From positions 619,816 to 683,815 of the forward strand of contig PHEY01000001.1 of the NCBI GenBank assembly GCA_002841335.1: a DNA stretch of 64,000 nt, in the 5' to 3' direction. Made by a program: the position numbers and the translations under genes. Below, in pieces: positions 50,580 through 59,244 of the stretch (its first letter is position 1; each line of letters opens with the position of its first letter). The notes under the pieces are model-generated. The model worked only from the letters and a program-made list of their open reading frames with translations, had not been told where the DNA came from and made no database searches. This DNA comes from Actinobacteria bacterium HGW-Actinobacteria-2. Lineage in GTDB: Bacteria; Actinomycetota; Actinomycetes; Propionibacteriales; Propionibacteriaceae.

Positions 50580-53165
50580 ATGTTTCCTGCCAACATCACT
50601 CGCAACGAGGCGGCGGTCCGTTCCTCGCTCGTCCGCGCGCGCAGCTACGAGGTCAGTATCGACCTCGGCGGCGCCGCCGACGTCGGCCCGTACGACCCCG
50701 AGACCCAGTTTGCGTCCACCTCGACGGTGACGTTCGCCAGCGGTGCCGGCAGCACCCACCTGAACCTGATCGCCGACAAGGTGCTCTCCATCACCTTGGA
50801 CGGCCAGCCGGTCGAACTGGACGCGTTCCGCGAGCACAAGGTCTTCTTCACCGTGACCGAAGGCGAGCACGAACTCACCGTGAGCGCGCTGTGCCGCTTC
50901 AGCCGCACCGGCGAGGGCCTGCACCGCTTCGTCGACCCCGTCGACGGCAAGGTGTACTGCTACTCCCAGCTGGAGACTGCCGACGCCCGCCGGATGTTCG
51001 CCTGCTTCGAGCAGCCCGATCAGAAGGCCACCTTCACCCTGTCGGTGATCGCGCCGATCGACTGGACGGTGTTGTCGAACTCCCCCGAGGTGCAGCCCGA
51101 ACCGATCTCGGCCGGCCTGGGCCGCTGGGCGTTCGCGCCCACCCCGCCGATCTCGACCTACATCACCGCGCTGGTCGCCGGCTCGTTCCACACCATCACC
51201 CAGGTCTACCAGGGCAAGGCCGGACGCATCCCGATGACCCTGGCCTGCCGCGAATCGCTGGTGCCCTACCTGGACGCCGAGCGCCTCTGGAAGGTGACCG
51301 CCGCCGGCTTCGACGTGTTCGCCGACGCCTTCGGGATGGCGCTGCCGTTCCCCGACTACGCCCAGGTGTTCGTCCCCGAGTTCAACGCCGGGGCCATGGA
51401 GAACGCCGGGTGCGTGACCATCCGCGACGAGTACCTGTACCGCTCGCGGGTCACGAGCGCGTCCTATGAGGCCCGCGACAACACGATCCTGCACGAACTG
51501 GCGCACATGTGGTTCGGCGACCTGGTCACCATGACCTGGTGGGACGACCTGTGGCTGAACGAGTCGTTCGCCGAGTTCGCCTCGCACTTCGCCCAGGAGC
51601 AGATCATCGCCGCCGGCGGCGAAGGCGCCGACCCGTGGGCGACCTTCTGCAACGCGCGCAAGAACTGGGCCTACCGCGCCGACCAGCTGCCGTCCACCCA
51701 TCCGGTGGCCGCCGACATGGTCGACCTGGAAGCGGTCGAGTTGAACTTCGACGGCATCACTTACGCCAAGGGCGCCTCCGTCCTGCGGCAGCTGGTCGCC
51801 TTCGTCGGCACCGAGCCGTTCCTGGCCGGCGTGCGGGCGTACTTCACCAAGCACGCCTGGGGCAACACCGAACTGTCCGACCTGCTCGCGGCCCTGACCG
51901 AGGCGTCCGGACGCGACCTGTCGTTCTTCGCCGCCGAATGGCTGCAGACCGCCGGAGTGAACACCCTGGTCGCCGAGTTCGACCTGGACGACGAGGGCCG
52001 GTTCACGTCCTTCGCGATTCGCCAGAGCGCCTCGCAGCAGTGGCCCACACTGCGCCACCACCGTTTGGCTATCGGCATCTACGACTGGGTTGAGGGACGT
52101 CTGGTGCGCACCGAGCGCGTCGAGACCGACATCGCCGGGGAACTCACCGAGATTCCCGAGCTGATCGGCAAGGCCCGGGGCGCGCTCGTCCTGCCCAACG
52201 ATGACGACTTGACCTACGCCAAGATCCGGCTGGACCCGACCTCGATGCAGACCGTGGTCGAGGGCATCGACAAGCTCGATTCGGCCTTGTCGCGGGCGCT
52301 GTGCTGGGGTGCGGCGTGGGACATGTGCCGCGATGCCGAGCTGCCGGCGTCCGACTATGTGACGCTGGCGCTGTCCGGGATCGGCGTCGAATCCGACCTG
52401 ACCGCGGTGCAGTCCGTGCTGGGGCAATGCCGCAGCGCGATCGACCACTACGCGCCGCCGTCGGTGCGAGTGGAGTTGAACGACCGCTTCGTGGCGGGGC
52501 TGGCGCGGCTGCTCAAGGAGGCCGAGCCCGGCTCGGATCATCAGCTCGCTTTCGCCCGCTCGCTGGCCTCGGCGGCGCACTCGTCCGCCGTGGGCGCGGT
52601 GCTGAGCGCCTGGCTGCACGGCGAGGAAGTGCCCGATGGCTTGGCCGTCGACACCGACCTGCGCTGGCACCTGATCACCAACCTGGCCCGCCTGGGCATG
52701 TTCGGTGCGCTGGAGATCGACGAGGAGCTGTCCCGGGACGCCACCGCTCGCGGTGCGGAGCGGGCCGCGGGTGCGCGTGCCGCTGCCCCCGATGTGGCGC
52801 TGAAGGCCGAGGCGTGGCGCCTGGCGACCGTCGAGGACACTCCGAACGAGACCCACTTCCAGATCTGCGCCAACTTCTGGCAGTTCGACCAGGAACTGGT
52901 GCTGTCGGACTACGTCGGCGAGTATCGCCGCGTGGTCGAGGCCATCTCGGAAGGTCGCGACGGCTGGGCCGATCAGAGCTCGGCGATCAAGCAGCACGTG
53001 CTCGGGATGCTGTTCCCGCGCACCGCGATGACTCGCGAGGCGCTGGCGTCCTTGGACGAGTGGCTGGCCGGGGTTTCGCTGACTGACGCCGTTTCGCGTC
53101 AGGTGCTCGAGCGTCGTGACGACGCCGCGCGTGCGCTGCGGTGCCAGGAGGCTGCCGCTGAGTGA
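50580..53165 (+). CDS. pepN: Aminopeptidase N (M1 family)
   Basis: An 861-residue zinc metallopeptidase that removes N-terminal residues from peptides in the cytoplasm. The exopeptidase motif GAMEN is at 271-275; zinc and catalytic residues H305, E306, H309 (HELAH) and E328 (NESFAEF) are all present. The C-terminal ERAP1-like helical domain occupies about 530-850. ATG at 50580 (MFPANITRNEAAVRS) is the family-like start. Divergent from nei2 with 137 bp between them. Confidence 0.95.
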   Translation: MFPANITRNEAAVRSSLVRARSYEVSIDLGGAADVGPYDPETQFASTSTVTFASGAGSTHLNLIADKVLSITLDGQPVELDAFREHKVFFTVTEGEHELTVSALCRFSRTGEGLHRFVDPVDGKVYCYSQLETADARRMFACFEQPDQKATFTLSVIAPIDWTVLSNSPEVQPEPISAGLGRWAFAPTPPISTYITALVAGSFHTITQVYQGKAGRIPMTLACRESLVPYLDAERLWKVTAAGFDVFADAFGMALPFPDYAQVFVPEFNAGAMENAGCVTIRDEYLYRSRVTSASYEARDNTILHELAHMWFGDLVTMTWWDDLWLNESFAEFASHFAQEQIIAAGGEGADPWATFCNARKNWAYRADQLPSTHPVAADMVDLEAVELNFDGITYAKGASVLRQLVAFVGTEPFLAGVRAYFTKHAWGNTELSDLLAALTEASGRDLSFFAAEWLQTAGVNTLVAEFDLDDEGRFTSFAIRQSASQQWPTLRHHRLAIGIYDWVEGRLVRTERVETDIAGELTEIPELIGKARGALVLPNDDDLTYAKIRLDPTSMQTVVEGIDKLDSALSRALCWGAAWDMCRDAELPASDYVTLALSGIGVESDLTAVQSVLGQCRSAIDHYAPPSVRVELNDRFVAGLARLLKEAEPGSDHQLAFARSLASAAHSSAVGAVLSAWLHGEEVPDGLAVDTDLRWHLITNLARLGMFGALEIDEELSRDATARGAERAAGARAAAPDVALKAEAWRLATVEDTPNETHFQICANFWQFDQELVLSDYVGEYRRVVEAISEGRDGWADQSSAIKQHVLGMLFPRTAMTREALASLDEWLAGVSLTDAVSRQVLERRDDAARALRCQEAAAE

Positions 53166-53226
53166 GCGGCGGCGCGTCCAAGTGATGTCGGCGTCGACGT
53201 CCGGGTTGGTCTGGCAGGATCGTCCG

Positions 53227-53916
53227 GTGCTCAGCGAACTCGACGGCGTCCTGCTCGATCTGGACGACACCCTTTTCGACCATCGCACGGCTGCCGATCG
53301 GGCGGCGGTGGCGTGGGCCGGCGCCTTGCCCGGCTGGCAGGACGGGGCCGAGGAGGCGGTGGCGCGCTGGCTGGCGTTGGAGAACGAGCACTTTCCCCGA
53401 TATGCGCGTGGTGAGTTAACGCTGCTGGAGCAGCGTCGGGTGCGCGTGCGGGCGTTCCACCCCAGCTTGGCGGGGCTGGACGACGCCGGGGTCGATGCGG
53501 CCTTTGTGCGCTATCTGGCCTTCTACGAGAGTTTTTGGCGGGCACTGCCGGGGGCTTCTTCGTTGGTGGAGGGGCTTCTGGCGTCCGGATTGCGGGTCGG
53601 GATTCTGACCAACGGCTACCCCGATCAGCAGCGGGACAAACTCGATCGCACCGGACTGGTGTACCCGCAGGTGCCGATGTTCGCCTCGGCGGCGCTGGGC
53701 GTGGCGAAGCCGTCCCCGCAAGCGTTCGAACTGGCGTGTGCCGGGCTGGGCACGGTGGGCGCGCGGACGCTGATGGTCGGCGACAACTACGAGTTCGACG
53801 TCCTCGCCGCGCGTGCGGCGGGGTTGCCGGCGCTGTTCTTCGATCGCCATTCGCGCGGACTTGAGCCTGGGGCGCCGACGAGTTTGGACGCGGTCGCGGC
53901 GGCGATTCTGCGCTGA
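53227..53916 (+). CDS. HAD-superfamily phosphatase
   Basis: A HAD hydrolase of about 229 residues with all four motifs: DLDDTLFDHR (nucleophile Asp) near residue 10, ILTNGYPDQ (motif II), VAKPSPQAF (Lys) and MVGDNYEFDVLAA (acidic motif IV). The cap insert after motif I is helical, as in YjjG-like nucleotidases. GTG at 53227 after AGGAT is preferred; ATG at 53185 is an alternative adding 14 residues. It follows pepN by about 60 bp on the same strand. Confidence 0.85.
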   Translation: MLSELDGVLLDLDDTLFDHRTAADRAAVAWAGALPGWQDGAEEAVARWLALENEHFPRYARGELTLLEQRRVRVRAFHPSLAGLDDAGVDAAFVRYLAFYESFWRALPGASSLVEGLLASGLRVGILTNGYPDQQRDKLDRTGLVYPQVPMFASAALGVAKPSPQAFELACAGLGTVGARTLMVGDNYEFDVLAARAAGLPALFFDRHSRGLEPGAPTSLDAVAAAILR

Positions 53917-54490
53917 GGGAGACTGCTGGTGGTCTGGTTTCTGGATCTCGACGCGGGATTTGAGCTGGGAGCACCCACCAGACGACGCGGTTACAGCGGA
54001 CGGGCTGGTTTGGCGTCCTGATCTGCCCCCCCCGCGACGCACTGAGCATCAGCCCACCGTTCCCCGCCCGGACTCGAACTCCGAACCTGCGGATCAACAG
54101 TCCGACGCTCTGCCAGTTGAGGTGGTGGGCGTCGGGTTGAGCGACGGGTCTCGCGCCTGCGGCCGGGAGCCTGAGCCTCTCGCACCGGACCCGACGGGTC
54201 GAACCGGACCGGGAGCGCCCATCAGAATGAGCGCAGGCACGGCACCCACTGCGCGCCGCCGGCACCCCCGGGTCCGCCTATGCCTGGGGCCGTCGCGCGT
54301 GCTTGAGCGAGGCGCACCTCAGCCCGGAGCACGGCCACCACCTGCAATCCTTCACGGACCGGCGGCTCCGCTTGGCCCCGCCAATCGGGCAATGTCAAGG
54401 GGTTTTGCGTAGTTGTGGATAGTTCGAAGTCTTTTCCACAGATTCGCATTCTTGTTCGATTCATCGGTGGTTTTGCCCCAAAATAGAGGT
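53917..54490. other. Intergenic stretch with a tRNA-like sequence
   Basis: About 570 bp between the HAD gene and the HNH gene without a supported protein gene. The only recognisable element is the tRNA-like sequence on the minus strand at 54052-54130. The last 90 bp are AT-rich and should hold the HNH gene promoter. Confidence 0.5.
54052..54130 (-). tRNA. tRNA-Asn-like sequence, non-canonical (possible pseudogene)
   Basis: On the minus strand a D-arm-like CTCAACTGGCAGAGC, an anticodon-like loop CTGTTGA (GTT, Asn) on a CGGA/TCCG stem, and a T-loop-like GTTCGAGTCC occur with near-tRNA spacing. The sequence is bounded by a perfect 7-bp pair GCCCACC/GGTGGGC. However the T-arm and acceptor cannot both form normally: about nine extra bases lie between them, and the usual 66-72 region does not pair with the 5' end. 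A decayed or rearranged tRNA-Asn copy is the best reading. Confidence 0.4.
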
Positions 54491-55837
54491 ATGACTAACG
54501 ACGCGACGACCCCGGCTGGGGAGGTGCTCACCGCGATCGACCGCCTGCTTGACCAGGTCGATCCGCGGCGGGTCGACCTGCCGCCGCATACGCGTCTGGA
54601 ATGGCTGCGGCTGGCGCGGCGGGTGCACGGACGGGTGGAGGCACTCACCGGGCTCCTCACCGCCGAGGCCGACCGCGCACAGGCCTCGGTGAGCACCGCA
54701 GGCACTCCCCTGACCTCCTGGCTGGGCACGGGTGAGAACCTGTCGCGTCGCGAGGCCAGCGGCGCGGTGCTGCGGGCACGGGCGTTGGGTGAGCGTCCGT
54801 TCGTGGCGAAGGCGGCGACGGCGGGCGAGATCAACCCCGGCCAGGCCCAGGCCATCGGAGCCGTTCTGGGAGAACTCGCTCCCCAGCTGAACGCCGATCA
54901 GCGCGGCCAGGCTGAGCAGGTCATGGTGGGGCTGGCTCAGCGCATGGACTCCGCTGAGCTGTCACGCGCGGGGGCGCAGGTGCTCGCCGAGGTGGTCGGG
55001 CCCAACAGCGCCGACCTGGTGGCACAGCAAGAGCAGCGGGCCGTCGAGGTGGCCCACCGGCGCCGCAGTCTGCGGTTCTTCCGCGAGGGGGCGTCGATTC
55101 GGTTCGACGGCTCACTGCCCCGGCTGGACGGCGAGGCGTTCATTTCTCTGATCGAGGCCCACGGCGAGGCTCGGCGGCGCACGGTCGTGGAGGCCCGCGA
55201 TCCGCTGCACTTCGACACCCCCGAGCAGCGGCGCGCGGACGCGCTGATCGATCTCATCGCTGCCGCCCGGCACACGAAGCCCGACCCCGGTGTGGGTGTG
55301 GCGCGAGTGCTGGTGAAGCTCGACTACGACCGGCTGCTGGACGGCGCTGCCGCCGCGGGCGCGCTCGGCGATGGCGAGGCGCTGTCCGCCGGAGAACTGC
55401 GGCGCGTGTGCTGCGACGCCGAGGTGGCGCCCATGGTTCTCGGTGGCGCTTCGGAGGTGCTCGACGTGGGCCGCGCCAGCCGTCTGGTGACCGCGCCGCT
55501 GCGGAACGCGCTGACGATGCGCGACGGCGGATGCGTCTTCCCTGGCTGCGACGTGATGCCCAACCGCTGCGAAGCCCACCACATCCAGCCCTGGTGGCAA
55601 GGCGGATCGACGTCGCTGGGAAATCTCGCGCTCGTGTGCCATCACCATCACGGTGTTGTCGAGCCGGCCACGGTCGGCCGCCGGGACCAGTGGGAGCTTC
55701 GGATCGCGGCCGATGGGCTGCCGGAGTTGGTTCCCCCACGGCGCCTCGATCGCTGGCGAAGGCCTGTCCGGCACCGGCGCCACGGTGGTGACGGAGTCAT
55801 CGCCCGGGGAGACCCGCCCGGCGCGGTCGCGGGTTGA
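54491..55837 (+). CDS. HNH endonuclease of the DUF222/13E12 family
   Basis: A 448-residue protein typical of actinobacteria. DUF222 covers about 10-330 (LEWLRLARRVHGRVEALTG, LGTGENLSRREASG); the HNH motif is near 345-395: RDGGCVFPGCD, CEAHHIQPWWQGG, LGNLALVCHHHHG. The ATG at 54491 follows AGAGGT. Such genes are multicopy in Propionibacteriaceae and mycobacteria and sit near repeats, as here, which suggests past mobility. The cellular role is unknown; an active nuclease is plausible because the His and Cys residues are intact. Confidence 0.9.
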   Translation: MTNDATTPAGEVLTAIDRLLDQVDPRRVDLPPHTRLEWLRLARRVHGRVEALTGLLTAEADRAQASVSTAGTPLTSWLGTGENLSRREASGAVLRARALGERPFVAKAATAGEINPGQAQAIGAVLGELAPQLNADQRGQAEQVMVGLAQRMDSAELSRAGAQVLAEVVGPNSADLVAQQEQRAVEVAHRRRSLRFFREGASIRFDGSLPRLDGEAFISLIEAHGEARRRTVVEARDPLHFDTPEQRRADALIDLIAAARHTKPDPGVGVARVLVKLDYDRLLDGAAAAGALGDGEALSAGELRRVCCDAEVAPMVLGGASEVLDVGRASRLVTAPLRNALTMRDGGCVFPGCDVMPNRCEAHHIQPWWQGGSTSLGNLALVCHHHHGVVEPATVGRRDQWELRIAADGLPELVPPRRLDRWRRPVRHRRHGGDGVIARGDPPGAVAG

Positions 55838-55937
55838 GCGCTGGCCACCCGCGGAGTTGGACGAAACAGGGAGTCGGGTCTGCTGAGGCCGGCGGATTGA
55901 GCTTGCCGACCGCTGGAGGGTTAAGCAGGCCACCGCC

Positions 55938-55975
55938 GGTTGAGCAGGCTGCGGAGCAGCCGTGTCGAAACCACC
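55938..55975. repeat. REP-like hairpin repeat, copy 1
   Basis: GGTTGAGCAGGCTGCGGAGC then AGCCGTGTCGAAACCACC. The centre GGCTGC-GGA-GCAGCC is a perfect 6-bp hairpin and the ends (GGTT/AACC) extend the pairing imperfectly. It is 37 of 38 bases identical to copy 2 apart from one T/C change. Confidence 0.8.
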
Positions 55976-56064
55976 AGCCGGAGCCACACCAGTCCTTTCC
56001 CCCCGCACGCCCCTGTGGCCAGCCCGGCAAACCCACCGCCATTGGCCACACCCGCCACCTCACC

Positions 56065-56102
56065 GGTTGAGCAGGCCGCGGAGCAGCCGTGTCGAAACCA
56101 CC
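56065..56102. repeat. REP-like hairpin repeat, copy 2
   Basis: Same 38-bp unit as copy 1, in the same orientation 127 bp downstream, with C for T in the hairpin arm. The change reduces the inner stem by one Watson-Crick pair. Confidence 0.8.
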
Positions 56103-56184
56103 GGTCGGTGCGCACGGGGCCACCCTGGGCCCCCGCTTCCCCGCAGCCCTTGAGCCATCGCCGACAACTGCCCCCACAGCCGCT

Positions 56185-56203
56185 GGTTGAGCTTGTCGAG
56201 ACC
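56185..56203. repeat. REP-like repeat, short copy 3
   Basis: GGTTGAGCTTGTCGAGACC keeps the two ends of the unit without the central hairpin, the short form of this repeat family. Confidence 0.6.
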
Positions 56204-56358
56204 TGTGGCCCACGCAGTCGGGCATAACCCAAGTCGCGTCGAGCCCATCACTGCCGGTCGACCCCTTCGCCGTTGACTGCACCCGTCGAAACCCGCGACT
56301 TGGCATCCCAAAACAGGCCAGGGGCGCGCGGGGCGGCGTTCGTCCGATAGATTGGCGG

Positions 56359-56395
56359 CTCGAAGCCTGGTGGCCTCGACGGCCGCAGGTTCGAG
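56359..56395 (+). promoter_or_regulatory. Leader hairpin upstream of pyrR
   Basis: CTCGAA-g-CCTG-gt-GGCC pairs with GGCC-g-CAGG-TTCGAG around a 5-nt loop (TCGAC), with a bulge or small internal loop at each step. It ends 15 nt before the pyrR GTG and just before the GAGGAG ribosome binding site. A PyrR-binding or translational control role is possible but is inferred from position. Confidence 0.5.
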
Positions 56396-56410
56396 ACCGA
56401 GGAGCGCTGC

Positions 56411-56980
56411 GTGGCTGATCCAGCAACCAACAGCAGTATTCAGGTTTCGCGCGTGGTTGCTGATGCTTCCGAGGTCAGTCGGGCATTGACCCGGATGGCG
56501 CACGAACTCCTCGAAGCCAATCACGGTGCGACGAACCTGATTCTGCTCGGCATTCCCACCCGCGGAGTGCCCCTGGCCCGGCGACTGGCCGCGGCAATCG
56601 AAGACATCGAAGGCCACCCCGTCCGGGTCGGCGAACTCGACATCACGATGTACCGCGACGACCTGCGCGCCAACCCCACCCGCAACCCGGCACGCACGGC
56701 CATCCCCGGCTCCATCGACGACGCGATCGTGGTGCTCGTCGATGACGTGCTCTACTCCGGACGCACCATCGGCGCCGCCTTTGACGCGCTGCGCGACCTG
56801 GGCCGGCCGAAAGCCGTCCGGCTAGCGGTGCTCGTTGATCGCGGCCACCGGGAACTGCCGATCTCCGCCGACACCGTCGGACGCACCATCCAAGCCGCTG
56901 CCGACGAACGAGTCTCGGTCCTCCTCAGCGAGCTGGATGACTCCGATGCCATCACCATCACCCGAAGTGAGAGGCCCTGA
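56411..56980 (+). CDS. pyrR: Pyrimidine operon regulator / uracil phosphoribosyltransferase
   Basis: A 189-residue PRTase-fold protein that binds pyr mRNA in a UMP/UTP-dependent manner and has uracil phosphoribosyltransferase activity. The PRPP loop [17 protein letters not shown] is near residue 101, and ITMYRDDL and [10 protein letters not shown] are typical. It starts at GTG 56411 with GAGGAG upstream; the first ten residues are variable. The stop overlaps the pyrB ATG by 1 bp. In actinobacteria PyrR often represses translation rather than driving attenuation; the leader hairpin at 56359-56395 fits such control. Confidence 0.94.
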   Translation: MADPATNSSIQVSRVVADASEVSRALTRMAHELLEANHGATNLILLGIPTRGVPLARRLAAAIEDIEGHPVRVGELDITMYRDDLRANPTRNPARTAIPGSIDDAIVVLVDDVLYSGRTIGAAFDALRDLGRPKAVRLAVLVDRGHRELPISADTVGRTIQAAADERVSVLLSELDDSDAITITRSERP

Positions 56981-57918
56981 TGCGCCATCTGTTGAGCTGC
57001 CGCGACCTCGACCTGGCCACGGCCGTTGCGATCCTCGATCTTGCCGAAGAAATGCAGCAGGTCCAGTCCCGACCGGTCAAGAAGCTCCCGGCCCTGCGCG
57101 GCCGCACCATCGTGAACATCTTCTTCGAAGATTCCACCCGCACCCGGACGAGCTTTGAGATCGCCGGCAAATGGCTCAGCGCCGACACGATCAACGTGTC
57201 CGCCAAGGGCTCCTCGGTCTCCAAGGGCGAATCGCTGCGCGACACCATGCTCACCCTGGACGCCATGGGCGTGGACGCCTTCGTGATCCGGCACGCCTCC
57301 TCCGGCGCCGCAGCGCAGGTGGCCAGCTGGGTGAAAGCCCAAGTCGTCAACGCCGGCGACGGCCAGCACGAGCATCCCACCCAGGCCCTGCTGGACGCGT
57401 ACACCATGCGTCAGCATTACGCCCGCCACGATCTGGGCGGCTTCGAAGGCAAGCGGGTGGCGATCGTGGGCGACGTGCTCCACTCCCGCGTCGCCCGGTC
57501 GAACGTGATCCTGCAACAGACTCTCGGCAGCGAGGTGGTGCTGGTCGCCCCGCCCACCTTGATGCCCACCGGCGCCGACACCTGGGGCTGCGAGGTCACC
57601 CAGGACTTCGACGAAGTCCTGAACAGCTGCGACATCGTGATGATGCTGCGCGTGCAGCGCGAACGCATGGCGGGCGGCTTCTTCCCCACCGAACGCGAGT
57701 ACACCGAGGCATACGGGCTCACCCCTGAGCGGCTCGCCGCGATGAAGTCCGGCGCCGCGATTTGCCACCCCGGCCCGATGAACCGCGGCGTGGAAATCTC
57801 CAGCGCCGCAGCCGACGCGGCCAACTCCCTCGTGCTCGAACAGGTCGCCGCCGGTGTGGCGATCCGAATGAGCGTCCTGTACCACCTGCTCGGCTCGGAT
57901 GAAGGAGCAATGCACTAA
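56980..57918 (+). CDS. pyrB: Aspartate carbamoyltransferase catalytic subunit
   Basis: A 312-residue enzyme that joins carbamoyl phosphate and aspartate, the committed step of pyrimidine synthesis. The carbamoyl-phosphate motif STRTRTSFE is near residue 50, with HPTQALLD near 130 and [10 protein letters not shown] near 265. The ATG overlaps the pyrR stop and the TAA stop overlaps the pyrC ATG by 1 bp (TAATG), so the operon is translationally coupled. No pyrI regulatory subunit is present. Confidence 0.96.
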   Translation: MRHLLSCRDLDLATAVAILDLAEEMQQVQSRPVKKLPALRGRTIVNIFFEDSTRTRTSFEIAGKWLSADTINVSAKGSSVSKGESLRDTMLTLDAMGVDAFVIRHASSGAAAQVASWVKAQVVNAGDGQHEHPTQALLDAYTMRQHYARHDLGGFEGKRVAIVGDVLHSRVARSNVILQQTLGSEVVLVAPPTLMPTGADTWGCEVTQDFDEVLNSCDIVMMLRVQRERMAGGFFPTEREYTEAYGLTPERLAAMKSGAAICHPGPMNRGVEISSAAADAANSLVLEQVAAGVAIRMSVLYHLLGSDEGAMH

Positions 57919-59189
57919 TGGCGAACCTGCTGATCACCGGAGCCACGCTGGCCGACGGCACCACCACGGACCTGTTCATCGCGGACGGGGTGCTGGTCGA
58001 CCCCGCCTCGGCACCCGTGGACGTCGAGCGCCTCGACGCCGACGGCCTCCTGGCGATTCCGGGGCTTGTCGACCCACACACCCACCTGCGCCAGCCCGGA
58101 CGCGAGGACGCCGAGACCGTCGACACCGGTACCGCTGCCGCCGCCCGCGGCGGCTTCACCTGCGTCCATGCGATGGCCAACCTCACCCCGGTCACCGACA
58201 CTGCCGAGGCCGCGGAGTTCGTCCAGAGCCTGGGCGAACGCGACGGCCACTGCGAGGTCCGCGTCGTCGGTGCCGTCACCAAGGGTCTCGAGGGTGTTGA
58301 ACTGTCGGAGTTGGGCCGGATGGCCAACTCGCGGGCGAACGTCCGGGTGTTCTCCGACGACGGCCGCTGCGTGGCCGACTCGCTGGTGATGCGCCGGGCG
58401 CTGACCTACGTGAAGTCCTTCGACGGCGTGGTCGCCCAGCACTCCCAGGATCCCCGACTGGCCGGCCCGACGGCCTGCTGCCACGAGTCGGAATGGTCGG
58501 GCAAACTAGGCCTGCCCGGCTGGCCGTCCCAAGCCGAGAGCGTCATCGTGGCTCGTGACGTTCAGCTCGCCGAACTCACCGACTCCCGCATTCACGTCTG
58601 CCACGTCTCCACCGCGGAGAGCGTCGAGGTGATTCGCTGGGCCAAGAAGCGCGGCATCAAGGTGACCGCCGAAGCCACCCCGCATCATCTGCTGCTCGAC
58701 ACCCCGTTGGTCGCGAGCTACGACACCACGTTCAAGGTGAACCCGCCGCTGCGCACCTCGGAGCACCTGGAGGCGATCCGCGAAGCCCTGGCCGACGGCA
58801 CCATCGACATGGTCGGCACCGATCATGCCCCGCACGCCCGTCAGGACAAGGATCATCCCTTCGACGTTGCCCTGCCCGGAATGATCGGCCTGGAACAGGC
58901 GCTCGCCGTGGTGATGGACGTCATGGTCAACACCGGACGGATGGACTGGCCCACGCTGGTGGAGCGGATGAGCTTTGCCCCCGCGCGACTCGGCCACACC
59001 ACCACCCAGGGACGGCCGCTGACCGTCGGTGAGCCGGCGAACATCACCCTGGTCGACCCGACCGCCCGAGCCACCGTGGACGCCGAGCAGTCCCGCTCTC
59101 GGGCGCGGAACAATCCGTACCACGGCCGTGAGTTGCCCGATCCGGTGGTCGCGACAATGTGGGCTGGCAAGGTGACATATCGCCGCTGA
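57918..59189 (+). CDS. pyrC: Dihydroorotase
   Basis: A 423-residue class I dihydroorotase that cyclises N-carbamoyl-aspartate to dihydroorotate. Metal site residues are in DPHTHLRQPG near residue 50, CHVSTAESVE near 230, and the catalytic Asp in GTDHAPH near 303. It overlaps pyrB by 1 bp. The operon does not continue to carA in this window: a LacI-type regulator follows 55 bp later. Confidence 0.95.
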   Translation: MANLLITGATLADGTTTDLFIADGVLVDPASAPVDVERLDADGLLAIPGLVDPHTHLRQPGREDAETVDTGTAAAARGGFTCVHAMANLTPVTDTAEAAEFVQSLGERDGHCEVRVVGAVTKGLEGVELSELGRMANSRANVRVFSDDGRCVADSLVMRRALTYVKSFDGVVAQHSQDPRLAGPTACCHESEWSGKLGLPGWPSQAESVIVARDVQLAELTDSRIHVCHVSTAESVEVIRWAKKRGIKVTAEATPHHLLLDTPLVASYDTTFKVNPPLRTSEHLEAIREALADGTIDMVGTDHAPHARQDKDHPFDVALPGMIGLEQALAVVMDVMVNTGRMDWPTLVERMSFAPARLGHTTTQGRPLTVGEPANITLVDPTARATVDAEQSRSRARNNPYHGRELPDPVVATMWAGKVTYRR

Positions 59190-59244
59190 GCGTATGGGGG
59201 TATCCTGACCGCCACCACCCCACATCCCTTGCGAAAGGGTCACG

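Larger units (their letters stand above)
55838..56410. other. Repeat-rich intergenic stretch before pyrR
   Basis: About 570 bp without a supported gene. It holds three copies of a GGTTGAGC...GTCGAAACC repeat and a partial copy near 55920, followed by the pyrR promoter/leader. Several overlapping open frames here merely translate the repeats. Confidence 0.6.

Noticed and set aside
50475..53288. 937-codon open frame on the minus strand opposite pepN
   Set aside because: It is the complement of a clear M1 aminopeptidase; the translation is His/Gln/Gly/Arg-rich with no domain, as expected for an antisense shadow in high-GC DNA.
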